Positions 1-8,540 of a stretch of 40,648 nt of DNA are shown here, one piece after another; positions within the stretch are counted from its first letter, which is position 1, and each line of letters starts with the position of its first letter. The stretch comes from Candidatus Dactylopiibacterium sp. (GTDB taxonomy: Bacteria > Pseudomonadota > Gammaproteobacteria > Burkholderiales > Rhodocyclaceae): assembly GCA_031119555.1 (NCBI GenBank), contig JAVHXQ010000033.1:1-40648 (forward strand), given 5' to 3'. The notes under the pieces were generated by a model. That model saw only the letters and a list, made by a program, of their open reading frames with translations. It had not been told where the DNA came from and did not search any database. The translations under genes were made by a program, and so were the position numbers.

Positions 1-216
1 ACCTCACGGCCCGCGGTGCACGGCTGCAGGCCCTTCGCGCCGCGCGCAACGCGCCCGACAGAGGGGCGGCCGGCCGCGCGAGGCGATGCGCCGGCGCCGC
101 GCCTGCCTGGCGTCCATCTGCCCTCGCGCCCTGCTCTGGCGCGATGCCTCGCCCCGGCGGACCCGCGGCGCGCGCCGGGATATGCCTCGCCGGATATGTA
201 AAATCCAAAATCGCAA
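1..216. other. Leader region without a recognisable gene
   Basis: GC-rich sequence upstream of the heme operon promoter. Short reading frames exist on both strands, but their translations are Arg/Ala/Pro-rich with no domain, signal peptide or ribosome binding site. The 3' end of an upstream gene could lie here, but nothing shows it. Confidence 0.4.
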
Positions 217-245
217 TTGCGAACGTAAACGAGACTAATTATCAT
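217..245 (+). promoter_or_regulatory. Putative sigma70 promoter of the heme operon
   Basis: A -35-like TTGCGA (217-222) is followed, after exactly 17 bases, by a -10-like TATCAT (240-245, 5 of 6 to TATAAT). It sits in a short AT-rich island (about 195-250) inside very GC-rich DNA, and would give a 5' leader of roughly 115 bases before the receptor start at 366. The -10 box lies inside the Fur-like site, which fits repression by iron-loaded Fur. Confidence 0.55.
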
Positions 246-249
246 TTAG
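231..249 (-). promoter_or_regulatory. Fur-box-like operator upstream of hmuR
   Basis: Read on the minus strand, this 19-mer contains AATGATAAT and matches 13 of 19 positions of the classical Fur box (GATAATGATAATCATTATC). It covers the -10 element of the promoter and lies upstream of a heme uptake operon, the usual setting for Fur. The match count was made by eye; binding is inferred. Confidence 0.6.
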
Positions 250-365
250 CGTCAAATGACGTCAGCAAGCGACCGGCTTGTCGGCCTCGGCACACGCCGA
301 TCGCGCCCGACACCGCTCCCGGCCGCGCTGGCGCGCCAGCCACCTTCCGTCGCCGGAACCCCGCC

Positions 366-2354
366 ATGCCCCCTATCGGTCGTCCTTCCGCCCTGTCCTC
401 GCTGAGCCTCGTGCTCGGCGCCCTGTTCGCCACCGCCGCACAGGCTCAAACCGAGCTGGCCCCCGTCGTGACCACGGCCACGCGCACCGAAAAATCGCTC
501 GACGACACGCCGATCCGCACCGAAGTCGTGACCCGCGAGGAAATCCGCCGCACCAACGCGCGCACGCTGCGCGACGCGCTCGAGAACGTGCCGGGCCTGC
601 AGCTGCGCGAGGTGCATGGCAAGTCGGGTTACGAGGTGTCGCTGCAGGGCCTCAGCAGCGACCAGGTGCTCGTCCTCGTCGATGGCATGCCGGTGGCCGC
701 CAGCACGGGCTCCACGGTGGATGTGAGCCAGTTCCTGCTGGGCGAGGTGGACCACATCGAAGTCGTCAAGGGAGCCAGTTCCGCGCAGTACGGCAGCTCC
801 GCGATGGGCGGCGTCATCAACATCATCACGCGGCGCATCCAGCCCGGCTTCGCGGGCGAGATCGCCGCCGACGCGGGCAGCTACGGCCAGCAGAACAGCT
901 CCGGCCACCCCTTCGGCGTGGGCAGTTCGCACGGCCAGGCGCGCCTCGAAGGCGGCACCGAGACCGTGCGCGCGCGCGTGTCGGCGGACAGCCTCAATTC
1001 CGACGGCTTCGCCGAGGAGCCCTCCGGGTGGTCGCGCCAGGGCGACGCCATCCGGCGCGACCAGTTCGGCGGGCGTGTGTCGTGGCTGCCGACGAAGCAG
1101 AGCGAGTTCTGGCTCGACGGCAATGCCTACCGCGAAGTCGACGAGCAGCGCTACCTGTACTTCGCGCCGCCCAATTACATCCCCCAGCGCAAGACCGAAC
1201 ACATCGACCGCGACCGCCTCGGCGCGGGTGCGCGCTGGCGTTTCGCCAACGGCATCAGCACGCGCATCCAGGGGCTGGATGAGCGTTACGACAGCCAGTC
1301 GCGCGAGTATTCGAACGGCTTCCTCGGCACCAACCGCCAGTCCAGCCAGCACATCAACCACGTCAGCGGCCAGATCGACCTGCCGGCATGGCGCCGCCAG
1401 CTCTGGCAGTTCGGCGCCGACTACCACCGCGAGACGCTGGAGCAGAGCGTCGATGGCACCTCGGAGGTGAATGGCAACGCACGCCGGCGCAGCCACGAAC
1501 TCTTCGCGCAGAACGACATCCTGGCCAGCGACGACTGGGAAGTGCTGCTGGGCCTGCGCTGGCAGAACGATTCCGACTTCGGCGCCAAGTTCGCGCCCAA
1601 GGTCGGCGTGGCCTACACGCTGCCGGGCAGCGACAGCTGGTCGGGCAAGCTTCGCGCGAGTTTCGGCCAGGGCTACCGCGTGCCCAACCTCAAGGAGCGC
1701 TACTACCGCTTCGATCACAGCTCGCTGGGCTACGTCGTGATCGGCAACCCGGATCTCAAGCCCGAATCGTCGAACAGCTTCCAGTTCGGGGGCGACTTCC
1801 GCATCGGGCAGCGCCTGAACCTCGAGGCCAATCTGTTCTACAACCGCGTGCGCGACCTGATCCAGACCGACATGAGCAACTTCGCGGTCATCAACGGCGT
1901 CGCCCAGTACACCTACGCCAACATCGCGCGGGCCCGCACGCGTGGCGTGGAAACCGGCCTGCGCTGGCAGGCGCTGGACCGCCTCGCATTCAACGGCGCC
2001 TACACCTTCACGCAGACCCGCGACCTCGACGCCGGCCGCGAACTGACGCGCCGGCCGCGCCACATCGCGCGCCTGGGCGCCGACTGGCAGGCCAGCACGG
2101 CCGACACGCTGACCGTGCGCGGCCGCTTCCAGAGCAGCGAACTCGTAGACAGCAGCACGAACGGCCGCTCGCCCTCCTGGACCACGCTGGACCTGGCCTG
2201 GCAGCACGCGCTGGGGGGCGGCCTCTCGGCCTTCACCGGCATCAACAACGTGTTCGACCGCCAGCGCGATTTCTCCGACAGCAACGACTTCGCGCCCATC
2301 GCCGGGCGCTACGTCTATCTCGGCCTGCGCTACGCCTTCAGCAGCGCGCGCTGA
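366..2354 (+). CDS. hmuR: TonB-dependent outer-membrane heme receptor (HmuR type)
   Basis: 662-residue outer-membrane receptor that would take heme or heme-protein cargo across the outer membrane using TonB energy. The frame is open from 144, but ATG 366 gives a proper signal peptide ending in ATAAQAQ, with GGAA seven bases upstream. A plug domain follows (about residues 45-155: TATRTEKSLDDTPI, the LRDALENVPG motif, GASSAQYGSSAMGGVINI), then a 22-strand-type barrel. The heme-receptor region is visible as YRVPNLKERYY followed by a His (FDHSSLG) and GNPDLKPE, corresponding to the FRAP/NPNL segment with its conserved His. It heads the heme operon and is followed 53 bases later by a HmuY-like lipoprotein, the same pairing as hmuRY of Bacteroidetes. 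No tonB-exbBD genes are in the window, so energy must come from a TonB encoded elsewhere. Confidence 0.9.
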   Translation: MPPIGRPSALSSLSLVLGALFATAAQAQTELAPVVTTATRTEKSLDDTPIRTEVVTREEIRRTNARTLRDALENVPGLQLREVHGKSGYEVSLQGLSSDQVLVLVDGMPVAASTGSTVDVSQFLLGEVDHIEVVKGASSAQYGSSAMGGVINIITRRIQPGFAGEIAADAGSYGQQNSSGHPFGVGSSHGQARLEGGTETVRARVSADSLNSDGFAEEPSGWSRQGDAIRRDQFGGRVSWLPTKQSEFWLDGNAYREVDEQRYLYFAPPNYIPQRKTEHIDRDRLGAGARWRFANGISTRIQGLDERYDSQSREYSNGFLGTNRQSSQHINHVSGQIDLPAWRRQLWQFGADYHRETLEQSVDGTSEVNGNARRRSHELFAQNDILASDDWEVLLGLRWQNDSDFGAKFAPKVGVAYTLPGSDSWSGKLRASFGQGYRVPNLKERYYRFDHSSLGYVVIGNPDLKPESSNSFQFGGDFRIGQRLNLEANLFYNRVRDLIQTDMSNFAVINGVAQYTYANIARARTRGVETGLRWQALDRLAFNGAYTFTQTRDLDAGRELTRRPRHIARLGADWQASTADTLTVRGRFQSSELVDSSTNGRSPSWTTLDLAWQHALGGGLSAFTGINNVFDRQRDFSDSNDFAPIAGRYVYLGLRYAFSSAR

Positions 2355-2407
2355 GTCCTCACCGATCCGACCCACCCAACCCGACCGACGCTACAGGAAT
2401 CACACAC

Positions 2408-3703
2408 ATGAAAAAGCTCCCGCAACATGCCTTCACCGCCAGCAGCCTGCTGCTCGCCCTGACCCTTGCTGCTTGCGGCGGCGGGGGCGGTGGCGGCGGT
2501 GACGACGGCGCCAGCGCCAGCTCGTCCAGCGCTTCGTCCTCGACGCCGACGACGCCGGCCCCGCCCACCGATGGCGTGAGCACCGCCACGATCAACGCCT
2601 CGGGTACCGACTGGGTCTACTACGACCTCGCCGCCAATGCCGTGTCGACGCAGAGCGGCACCTGGCACATCGCGTTCAACCGCTACAACCTCAAGCTCAA
2701 TGGCGGCAGCTCGGGCAGCGGCACCGTCGCGGGCTTCCTCGCCAGGACGCCGGCGGCGCTCTACACGAACGGCACGCCCAACGAGAGCGCCCTGGTCGCC
2801 GCCAAGCCGGCCGACTACCTGGCCGATCTCACGGCCACCGACCTGAGCAAGCCCGCCGCCGCTTCCAACTGGAAGAAGGACGCGGTCGGCTCGCAGCTCT
2901 CGCCGGCCTATACCGGCAGCTATCCGAACGCGCTGAACTACGGCTTCTACAGCTACTACCCGACCGATGCCGCCGGTACCGCCGTCGGGGTCACGCAGCA
3001 CATGCTGGCCGCCAACCCCACGGCCGCCACCATCGTGCGCAGCGGCGGAGGCGCCTCCTACGCCCGCATGCACCTGACCAGCATCGCCTATGCCGCCGCC
3101 ACGCCGGCGTACAACGGCACGCAGACCTGGAACGTCGAGTTCGCCGTGGCCCCGACCGGCACGAGCGCCTTCGGCAGCCCGTTCACCTGGACCTTCCAGC
3201 TGCCGGCCTCCGGCTCGCTCTGCTATGACTTCGACAACCAGACCGAAGTCGCCGGCTGCACCGGCACGGCATGGGACGTGAAGATCATCAGCGCCGGCCG
3301 CACCGCCAGCTTCTATACCAACAGCGGTGAAAGCGGCAGCGGCAATGGCGCGGCCCTGGGCTCGCCCTTCACCTACACGTGGGCCGATCTGCAGAGCTGG
3401 GTGAACCCGACGACCGATCCGGTCGCCGGCGCCATCCCGTCCGCGGCCTGGATGAAGGACACCGCCAGCACCGTCTTCAGCGGCACCAACTCCATCGCGT
3501 CGGCTGTCCTCGAATACGGTCTGGGCGGCACCCACCTGCTCTACCCGAGCTACCGCACCTTCCTGATCACCACGGACAGCTCCAAGGCGATCACCGACGC
3601 GTCGGTCAAGGTGTATGCGCTCCAGTTCATCGGGTACTACGGCGGCGCCACGGGCACCACCTCGGGCTACCCGACGATCCGCTGGGTCGAGTACAAGCGC
3701 TGA
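2408..3703 (+). CDS. hmuY: HmuY-like heme-binding lipoprotein with a duplicated domain
   Basis: 431-residue lipoprotein. The signal peptide ends in a LAAC lipobox (Cys23), followed by a Gly run and a Ser/Thr/Pro-rich linker to about residue 55. The first HmuY-like unit (about 60-260) carries the family pattern WVYYDLAANAV, TWHIAFNRYNLKLNGG and a Ser/Gly turn. A second, weaker copy starts near residue 271 (CYDFDNQTEVAG, AWDVKII, FYTNSGESGSG), and the end GYPTIRWVEYK matches the usual HmuY C-terminus. Porphyromonas HmuY is about half this length. HmuY proteins take heme from host proteins and hand it to HmuR; here His87, His198, His222 and His376 are candidate ligands, but which are used cannot be told. 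ACAGGAA precedes the ATG. The function is inferred from family pattern and operon position. Confidence 0.78.
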   Translation: MKKLPQHAFTASSLLLALTLAACGGGGGGGGDDGASASSSSASSSTPTTPAPPTDGVSTATINASGTDWVYYDLAANAVSTQSGTWHIAFNRYNLKLNGGSSGSGTVAGFLARTPAALYTNGTPNESALVAAKPADYLADLTATDLSKPAAASNWKKDAVGSQLSPAYTGSYPNALNYGFYSYYPTDAAGTAVGVTQHMLAANPTAATIVRSGGGASYARMHLTSIAYAAATPAYNGTQTWNVEFAVAPTGTSAFGSPFTWTFQLPASGSLCYDFDNQTEVAGCTGTAWDVKIISAGRTASFYTNSGESGSGNGAALGSPFTYTWADLQSWVNPTTDPVAGAIPSAAWMKDTASTVFSGTNSIASAVLEYGLGGTHLLYPSYRTFLITTDSSKAITDASVKVYALQFIGYYGGATGTTSGYPTIRWVEYKR

Positions 3704-3751
3704 CCGGCGCGGCTGCACCGATCGCGCCTGCGCATAACTAGAAAGTCACCC

Positions 3752-3780
3752 GGGGCCGGCCGCCTCACAGCACCGGCCCC
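3752..3780 (+). repeat. Intercistronic GC hairpin between hmuY and hmuS
   Basis: Perfect 8-bp inverted repeat, GGGGCCGG (3752-3759) and CCGGCCCC (3773-3780), with a 13-base loop. There is no T tract, so it is not a standard intrinsic terminator. It could be a partial terminator or an RNA-stability element separating the outer-membrane genes from the cytoplasmic and periplasmic ones. Confidence 0.4.
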
Positions 3781-3811
3781 GCTCGCCACCACGAAACAGA
3801 GAGACCCCGCC

Positions 3812-4849
3812 ATGACCACCGAATCTTCCGCCGCGCTGCGCGAGCGCCACGACGCGCTCATCGCCGCCGAACCCCAGCTGCGCATCCGCGAACGCGCCGC
3901 CCGCCTCGGCGTCTCCGAGGCCGAACTCATCGCCGCCGACTGCGGCGTGACGGCCATCGCGCTGCAGGGCGCGCCGCGCGAGCTGTTCCTCGAACTGGGC
4001 AAGCTTGGCCGCGTGATGGCCCTGTCGCGCAACGACCACTGCGTGCACGAACGCCACGGCGCCTACACCGGCATCGACGTGGGCGAAGGCCCGGTCGGCC
4101 TCGTGCTCGGGCCGGACATCGACCTGCGCATGTTCTTCTCGAGCTGGGCCAGCGCCTGGGCCGTCACCGAGCACGGCCGCCACAGCCTGCAGTTCTTCGA
4201 CAAGGCCGGCACCGCCATCCACAAGGTCTATCGCACCGAGCACACCGACGCCGCCGCCTGGGATGCCTACGTGACGCGGTTCGCCAGCGAGGCCCGGCCC
4301 GCCCTGCGGCTCGAGGCCTTTGCCGCGCCCGACGAAGCCGACGCACCCGAGGACGCCGCCGCGCTGCGCGCGCACTGGCTCGCGCTCGAGGACACGCACG
4401 ATTTCTTCGTGATGCTGCGCAAGTTCAGGGTCTCGCGCCTGGGCGCGCTCGCCGCCGCCGGCGAAGACCTGGCCCAGCAGGTGCCCGACACCGCCGTCGA
4501 AACCCTGCTCGAAGCCGCCGCCGCGCGCGCGCTGCCCATCATGTGCTTCGTCGGCAACCGCGGCATCGTGCAGATCCATACCGGCCCGGTCAGCCGCCTG
4601 CAGCGCACCGGCCCGTGGTTCAACGTGCTCGATGCCGACTTCAACCTGCACCTGGACACCCGCGCGATCACCTCGTGCTGGGTCGTCAACAAGCCGACCC
4701 GCGATGGCTGGGTCACCTCGCTCGAAGTCTATGCGGCCAGCGGCGAGATGATCGTGCAGTTCTTCGGCGCCCGTAAGCCCGGCGCGCCCGAGCTGCCGGC
4801 CTGGCGCGAACTGCTCCAGGGCCTGTGCCCCGAGCCGCTCGCGGCCTGA
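3812..4849 (+). CDS. hmuS: Cytoplasmic heme-handling/degrading protein HmuS (HemS family)
   Basis: 345-residue HemS/ChuS/HmuS family protein of normal length, which receives heme from the HmuTUV importer and stores, delivers or breaks it down. Two structural repeats are visible, about residues 20-165 and 185-340. Family motifs include ALSRNDHCVHERHG, GLVLGPDIDLRMF, CFVGNRGIVQIHTGPV, GPWFNVLDADFNLHL and FFGARKPG. The His of EDTHDFF is residue 196, the same number as the heme-ligand His196 of Yersinia HemS; the DLR Arg near 106 matches the distal Arg region. ATG 3812 is preceded by a purine-rich CAGAGAGA. It is encoded between hmuY and hmuT. Confidence 0.95.
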   Translation: MTTESSAALRERHDALIAAEPQLRIRERAARLGVSEAELIAADCGVTAIALQGAPRELFLELGKLGRVMALSRNDHCVHERHGAYTGIDVGEGPVGLVLGPDIDLRMFFSSWASAWAVTEHGRHSLQFFDKAGTAIHKVYRTEHTDAAAWDAYVTRFASEARPALRLEAFAAPDEADAPEDAAALRAHWLALEDTHDFFVMLRKFRVSRLGALAAAGEDLAQQVPDTAVETLLEAAAARALPIMCFVGNRGIVQIHTGPVSRLQRTGPWFNVLDADFNLHLDTRAITSCWVVNKPTRDGWVTSLEVYAASGEMIVQFFGARKPGAPELPAWRELLQGLCPEPLAA

Positions 4850-4856
4850 CGCCCAC

Positions 4857-4879
4857 GCCGGGCGCCGCGCGCGCCCGGC
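4857..4879 (+). repeat. Intercistronic GC hairpin between hmuS and hmuT
   Basis: Perfect 9-bp stem, GCCGGGCGC (4857-4865) with GCGCCCGGC (4871-4879), and a 5-base loop. It has no following T run. This is the second GC hairpin in the same operon; its effect on transcript stability is unknown. Confidence 0.4.
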
Positions 4880-4912
4880 CCCTCTTTCCCGTTCCTTCGC
4901 CACACCACCATC

Positions 4913-5743
4913 ATGATGCTCCGCTCGCTGCGCCTCCTCGCCTTCGCCGCCCTCTTCCTCAGCCCCGCCCTCCAGGCCGCCGGGCCTCAACGCGTGGTCA
5001 GCCTGGGCGGGCCGATCACCGAGATCGTCTACGCCCTGGGCGCGGGCGAGCGCCTGGTCGGCGCGGATGCGTCCAGCGTCTATCCGCCCGCCACCGACAA
5101 ACTGCCCAAGGTGGGCTATTACCGGGGCTTCTCCGTTGAAGGCGTGATCGGCCTGCAGCCGCAACTGGTGCTGGCGTCCGACCAGTCCGGCCCGCCCACC
5201 GCGATGGCGCAGATCCAGAAGCTCGGCGTGCCCGTGGTGCTGTTGCCGTCCGACCCGTCGCTGGAAGCGCTGGAGAAGCGCATCGAAGGCGTGGCCGCCG
5301 CGCTGGGGCTCGCCGAGGCAGGCAAGCAGCAGATCGCCCGGCTGCGCGCCGAAGTCGCGCAACTCACGCGCACCCCGCACCCCGTGCGCGTGCTCCTGCT
5401 CTCGGCCCACAGCGGCAAGCTGCAGGCGGCGGGCGCCGGCTCCTCGCCCGACGCGCTGCTGCGCCTCGTGGGCGCCCAGAACATCTTCACGGGCAAAGGC
5501 TACAAGCCCCTCTCGGCCGAAGCGGCCGCCGCGCTGCAGCCCGACGTGATCGTCACCACCACCCAGTCCGCCGCCGCCAGCGGCGGCGCGGCGGGCTTCC
5601 TGGCCCAGCCCGGCCTGGCCGTGACGCCGGCCGCGCGCAACGGCCGCATCGTGGTCATGGATGACCTGCTCCTGCTCGGCTTCGGCCCGCGCCTGCCCGA
5701 AGCCCTGCGCGTGCTGCAGGACGGCCTCGCGCCGCGACGCTGA
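4913..5743 (+). CDS. hmuT: Periplasmic heme-binding protein HmuT
   Basis: 276-residue substrate-binding protein of the heme ABC importer. A signal peptide of about 22 residues ends in LQAAG. The mature part begins with [17 protein letters not shown], typical of the two-lobed class III binding proteins. Tyr70 (VGYYRGF) and His166 (LLSAHSGKL) sit at almost the same positions as the heme ligands Tyr70/His167 of Yersinia pestis HmuT. The [11 protein letters not shown] and GPRLPEAL segments are also family-typical. ATG 4913 is followed at once by a second in-frame ATG (4916), so the start may be one residue later. It lies 63 bases after hmuS and 15 bases before hmuU. Confidence 0.93.
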   Translation: MMLRSLRLLAFAALFLSPALQAAGPQRVVSLGGPITEIVYALGAGERLVGADASSVYPPATDKLPKVGYYRGFSVEGVIGLQPQLVLASDQSGPPTAMAQIQKLGVPVVLLPSDPSLEALEKRIEGVAAALGLAEAGKQQIARLRAEVAQLTRTPHPVRVLLLSAHSGKLQAAGAGSSPDALLRLVGAQNIFTGKGYKPLSAEAAAALQPDVIVTTTQSAAASGGAAGFLAQPGLAVTPAARNGRIVVMDDLLLLGFGPRLPEALRVLQDGLAPRR

Positions 5744-5758
5744 GCCCGGCGCCTCCTC

Positions 5759-6790
5759 ATGAACACCCTCGCCTCCCGCTCCGCCGCGCCGGCCCCGCGC
5801 CGCTGGCGCCCGGCGCCGCTGCAGATCTTCATCGCCCTCTGCGTGCTGCTCGTCGTGCTCGCGCTGTGCTCGGCCGCGAGCGGCGCGGTACGCATTCCGC
5901 TCGGCCACTGGCTCGCGCTCTGGAGCGCGCCGGCCGATCCGCAGGCCACCTTCTTCCGCAACGTGCTGCTCGAAGTACGCCTGCCGCGCATCGTGTTCGC
6001 GATCGTCGTGGGCGCGGGGCTGGCGATCTCCGGCGCGGCCATGCAGGCGCTGTTCCGCAACCCGCTCGCCGAGCCGGGCCTGATCGGCGTATCGCTGGGC
6101 GGCGCCCTGGGCGCGGTGGGCGCGATCGTGCTCGGCGCGCACAGTCTGCTCGTCATCGCGCCGGCGGCCTTCGCGGGCAGCCTCGTGGCCACCTTCGCGG
6201 CCTACCGGCTGGGCAGCCGCCAGCCCGGCGTGGCCAACCTGCTGCTCGCGGGCGTCGCGATCAACGCCATCTGCGCCAGCGTGATCGGCGTCTTCACCTA
6301 TCAGGCCACCGACGTCCAGCTGCGCAATCTCACGTTCTGGAACATGGGCAGCCTGGCCGGCGCGAGCTGGCCCATGCTGGCCTGGCTCGCCCCCTGGGTG
6401 CTGGGCCTGAGCGCCTTGCTGATCCGCGACTGGCGCGCCATGAATGCCCTCCTGCTCGGCGAACGCGAAGCGCAGCATCTGGGCTTCGCGCTGCGCCGCC
6501 TGCGTCACCGCATCGTGATCCTGGCCGCGCTGATCGTCGGCCCCCTGGTGGCCGTGGCGGGCACGATCAGCTTCGTGGGCCTCGTGATTCCGCACCTCGT
6601 GCGCCTGCCGCTGGGCGCCGACCACCGCTGGCTGCTGCCCAACACGCTGGTGGCCGGCGCGCTCGCGCTGACGCTGGCCGACTGGGTCGCCCGGCTCATC
6701 GTGACGCCCGCCGAACTGCCCATCGGCATCGTCACCGCGCTCGTGGGCGGGCCTTTCCTGCTCTGGATGCTCACGCGGAGGCGCGCCTGA
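5759..6790 (+). CDS. hmuU: Heme ABC transporter permease HmuU
   Basis: 343-residue FecCD/BtuC-type inner-membrane permease with about ten hydrophobic segments, which forms a homodimer to pass heme from HmuT into the cytoplasm. Family signatures include [38 protein letters not shown] (substrate path), the cytoplasmic coupling region around [13 protein letters not shown], and [21 protein letters not shown] near the C-terminus. Its stop codon overlaps the hmuV start by one base (TGATG), so the two subunits are translationally coupled. Confidence 0.95.
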   Translation: MNTLASRSAAPAPRRWRPAPLQIFIALCVLLVVLALCSAASGAVRIPLGHWLALWSAPADPQATFFRNVLLEVRLPRIVFAIVVGAGLAISGAAMQALFRNPLAEPGLIGVSLGGALGAVGAIVLGAHSLLVIAPAAFAGSLVATFAAYRLGSRQPGVANLLLAGVAINAICASVIGVFTYQATDVQLRNLTFWNMGSLAGASWPMLAWLAPWVLGLSALLIRDWRAMNALLLGEREAQHLGFALRRLRHRIVILAALIVGPLVAVAGTISFVGLVIPHLVRLPLGADHRWLLPNTLVAGALALTLADWVARLIVTPAELPIGIVTALVGGPFLLWMLTRRRA

Positions 6791-7590
6791 TGCTGCGAGC
6801 CGAATCCCTGAGCTGCGCGCGCGCCGCGCGCGTGGTGCTGCACGACCTGAGTTTCACGCTGGCGCCCGGCGAACGCCTGGGCGTGCTGGGCGCCAACGGC
6901 GCCGGCAAGACGTCCCTGCTCGCCACGCTGGCCGGCGAGCTGCCGGCCCATGCCGGCCAGTTGCACCTCGACGGGCGCCCGCTCGCCGACTACCCGGTCG
7001 CCGAACTGGCGCGGCGCCGCGCGGTGTTGCCGCAGTCGCCGTCGCTGTCGTTCGACCTGTCGGTGCGCGAAGTCGTCGCCATGGGCACCTACCCCTTCGG
7101 CGGGCTGGCGCCCGAGGAATCCGCGCGCCTGATCGCGCGCGCGCTCGATCTGGCCGATGCCGCCGTGCTCGCCGAGCGCCGCTACCTCGCGCTTTCGGGC
7201 GGCGAGCAGCAGCGCGTGCAGTTCGCGCGCGTGCTCGTGCAGACGCTCGCCGCGCACCGCCACGGTGAGTACCGCGTGCTCATGCTCGACGAGCCCACCG
7301 CGAGCCTGGACCCGCGCCATCAGGTGCAGCTGCTGCAGGGCGTGGCGCGGCTCGCGCGCGAGGAAGGCATCGCCGCGCTGCTCGTGCTGCACGACGTGAA
7401 TCTCGCCGCGCAGTGGTGCGACCGCCTGCTCCTGCTCGCGCAGGGCCGCGTGGTGGCGCTGGGCGCACCGGCCGACGTGCTCACGCCCGCCAATCTCGAA
7501 CGCGTGTACGAACTGCCGGCCCAGGTCATTCCGCACCCTGTGCTGGCGGGCGCACCGCTCGTGCTGTTCGCCGCGCAGGTTCCATGCTGA
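6790..7590 (+). CDS. hmuV: Heme ABC transporter ATP-binding protein HmuV
   Basis: 266-residue ABC ATPase that powers HmuU. Visible motifs: Walker A GANGAGKT (residues 34-41), Q-loop [13 protein letters not shown], signature [15 protein letters not shown], Walker [13 protein letters not shown] and the switch His in [11 protein letters not shown]. The short segment [10 protein letters not shown] before Walker B is typical of heme-importer ATPases rather than siderophore ones. The start at 6790 is set by the TGATG overlap with hmuU; the frame is open further upstream, but that part is only the hmuU shadow. Confidence 0.95.
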   Translation: MLRAESLSCARAARVVLHDLSFTLAPGERLGVLGANGAGKTSLLATLAGELPAHAGQLHLDGRPLADYPVAELARRRAVLPQSPSLSFDLSVREVVAMGTYPFGGLAPEESARLIARALDLADAAVLAERRYLALSGGEQQRVQFARVLVQTLAAHRHGEYRVLMLDEPTASLDPRHQVQLLQGVARLAREEGIAALLVLHDVNLAAQWCDRLLLLAQGRVVALGAPADVLTPANLERVYELPAQVIPHPVLAGAPLVLFAAQVPC

Positions 7591-7618
7591 AGCACGCCCA
7601 CCCGAAGCGGAGCCTCTC

Positions 7619-8476
7619 ATGACCCCTCGTCTCCTCGCGCCGCTGTGCATGCTCGTGCTGGCCGCCTGCGCAAGCCCCGCGACGCCGCCGCGCGCGGCCG
7701 ACATCCCGGCCGGCGTGCGCTACGTGCTGCTGGGTGAAGTCCACGACAATCCGGCCGGCCACGCGCGCCGCTTCGAATGGCTGCGCACGCGCGTGGCCGC
7801 CGGCTGGCGCCCGGCCATCGCGATGGAACAGTTCGACCGCGAGCGCCAGCCCGCGCTCGATCGCGCACTGCGCGAATGCCCTGATGCCGCCTGCGTGATC
7901 CAGGCCGCCGCGCCGGAAGCCGGCGCCTGGCAGTGGCCGTACTACGCGCCCGTCATCGAACTCGCGCTCGCCCACCGGCTGCCGCTGCTCGCCGCCAACC
8001 TCTCGCGCGCCGACGCCGCGCGCATCGTGCGTGAAGGCCCGGCCGCCGCCCTGGACGCCGCCACGCGCACGCGCTACGGCCTCGACGCGCCGCTGCCGCC
8101 CGCGCTCGAAGCCGGCCAGCGCCAGGAGATCGCGCAAGGCCACTGCAACATGCTGCCCGCCAGCGTGCTGCCCGGCATGGTGCGCGCCCAGGTCGCCCGC
8201 GACGCATGGATGGCGAAAACCCTGGCGGATGCCACCGCGCCCGCCGTGGTGCTGCTCGCCGGCAACGGCCACGTGCGCCGCGACCTGGGTGTCGCGCACT
8301 GGCTACCCGCTGGCGAGAGCCTCGCGATCGGCTATCTGGAGGACGCCTCCGCCACGGCCGCTGCCTTCGACCGCATCGAACGGATTCCCGCCCACCCGCG
8401 CGGCGACCCCTGTGCCGCCTTCCGCGGCCGCCCCAGCCCGGCCACGCCGCCCGCCGCGCCCGCCGGCCCGACTTGA
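7619..8476 (+). CDS. ChaN-like heme-binding lipoprotein
   Basis: 285-residue lipoprotein of the ChaN/haem-binding uptake family (Tiki-like fold). The signal peptide ends in LAAC with lipidated Cys17. The conserved pieces are YVLLGEVHDNPAGH near the N-terminus, AIAMEQFDR, and LLAGNGHVRRDLGVAHWL near the C-terminus. Campylobacter ChaN binds stacked heme molecules at the membrane and is iron-regulated, which fits this position 28 bases after hmuV. The last 30 residues are a Pro/Ala-rich tail. Whether it binds heme here, and on which membrane it sits, is inferred. Confidence 0.85.
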   Translation: MTPRLLAPLCMLVLAACASPATPPRAADIPAGVRYVLLGEVHDNPAGHARRFEWLRTRVAAGWRPAIAMEQFDRERQPALDRALRECPDAACVIQAAAPEAGAWQWPYYAPVIELALAHRLPLLAANLSRADAARIVREGPAAALDAATRTRYGLDAPLPPALEAGQRQEIAQGHCNMLPASVLPGMVRAQVARDAWMAKTLADATAPAVVLLAGNGHVRRDLGVAHWLPAGESLAIGYLEDASATAAAFDRIERIPAHPRGDPCAAFRGRPSPATPPAAPAGPT

Positions 8477-8508
8477 TCCTCGTCATTCCAACGAGGTTCT
8501 GCCCGGTT

Positions 8509-8528
8509 TATAAATGAGAATAACTCCC
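8509..8528 (+). promoter_or_regulatory. Second promoter with Fur-like site, upstream of hutW
   Basis: A small AT-rich island in the 38-base gap after the ChaN-like gene holds a -10-like TATAAA (8509-8514), overlapped by AATGAGAAT within a 19-mer (8510-8528) matching about 11 of 19 Fur-box positions. The -35 is weak (TTCCAA, 8486-8491, 17-base spacing). It suggests that hutWX has its own iron-responsive promoter. A transcript starting near 8521 would exclude the ATG at 8514 as the hutW start. Confidence 0.45.
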
Positions 8529-8540
8529 ACTCGCATTGAA

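Noticed and set aside
4-216. Short open frames at the window start
   Set aside because: No ribosome site, no signal or domain, and extreme Arg/Ala/Pro composition on both strands.
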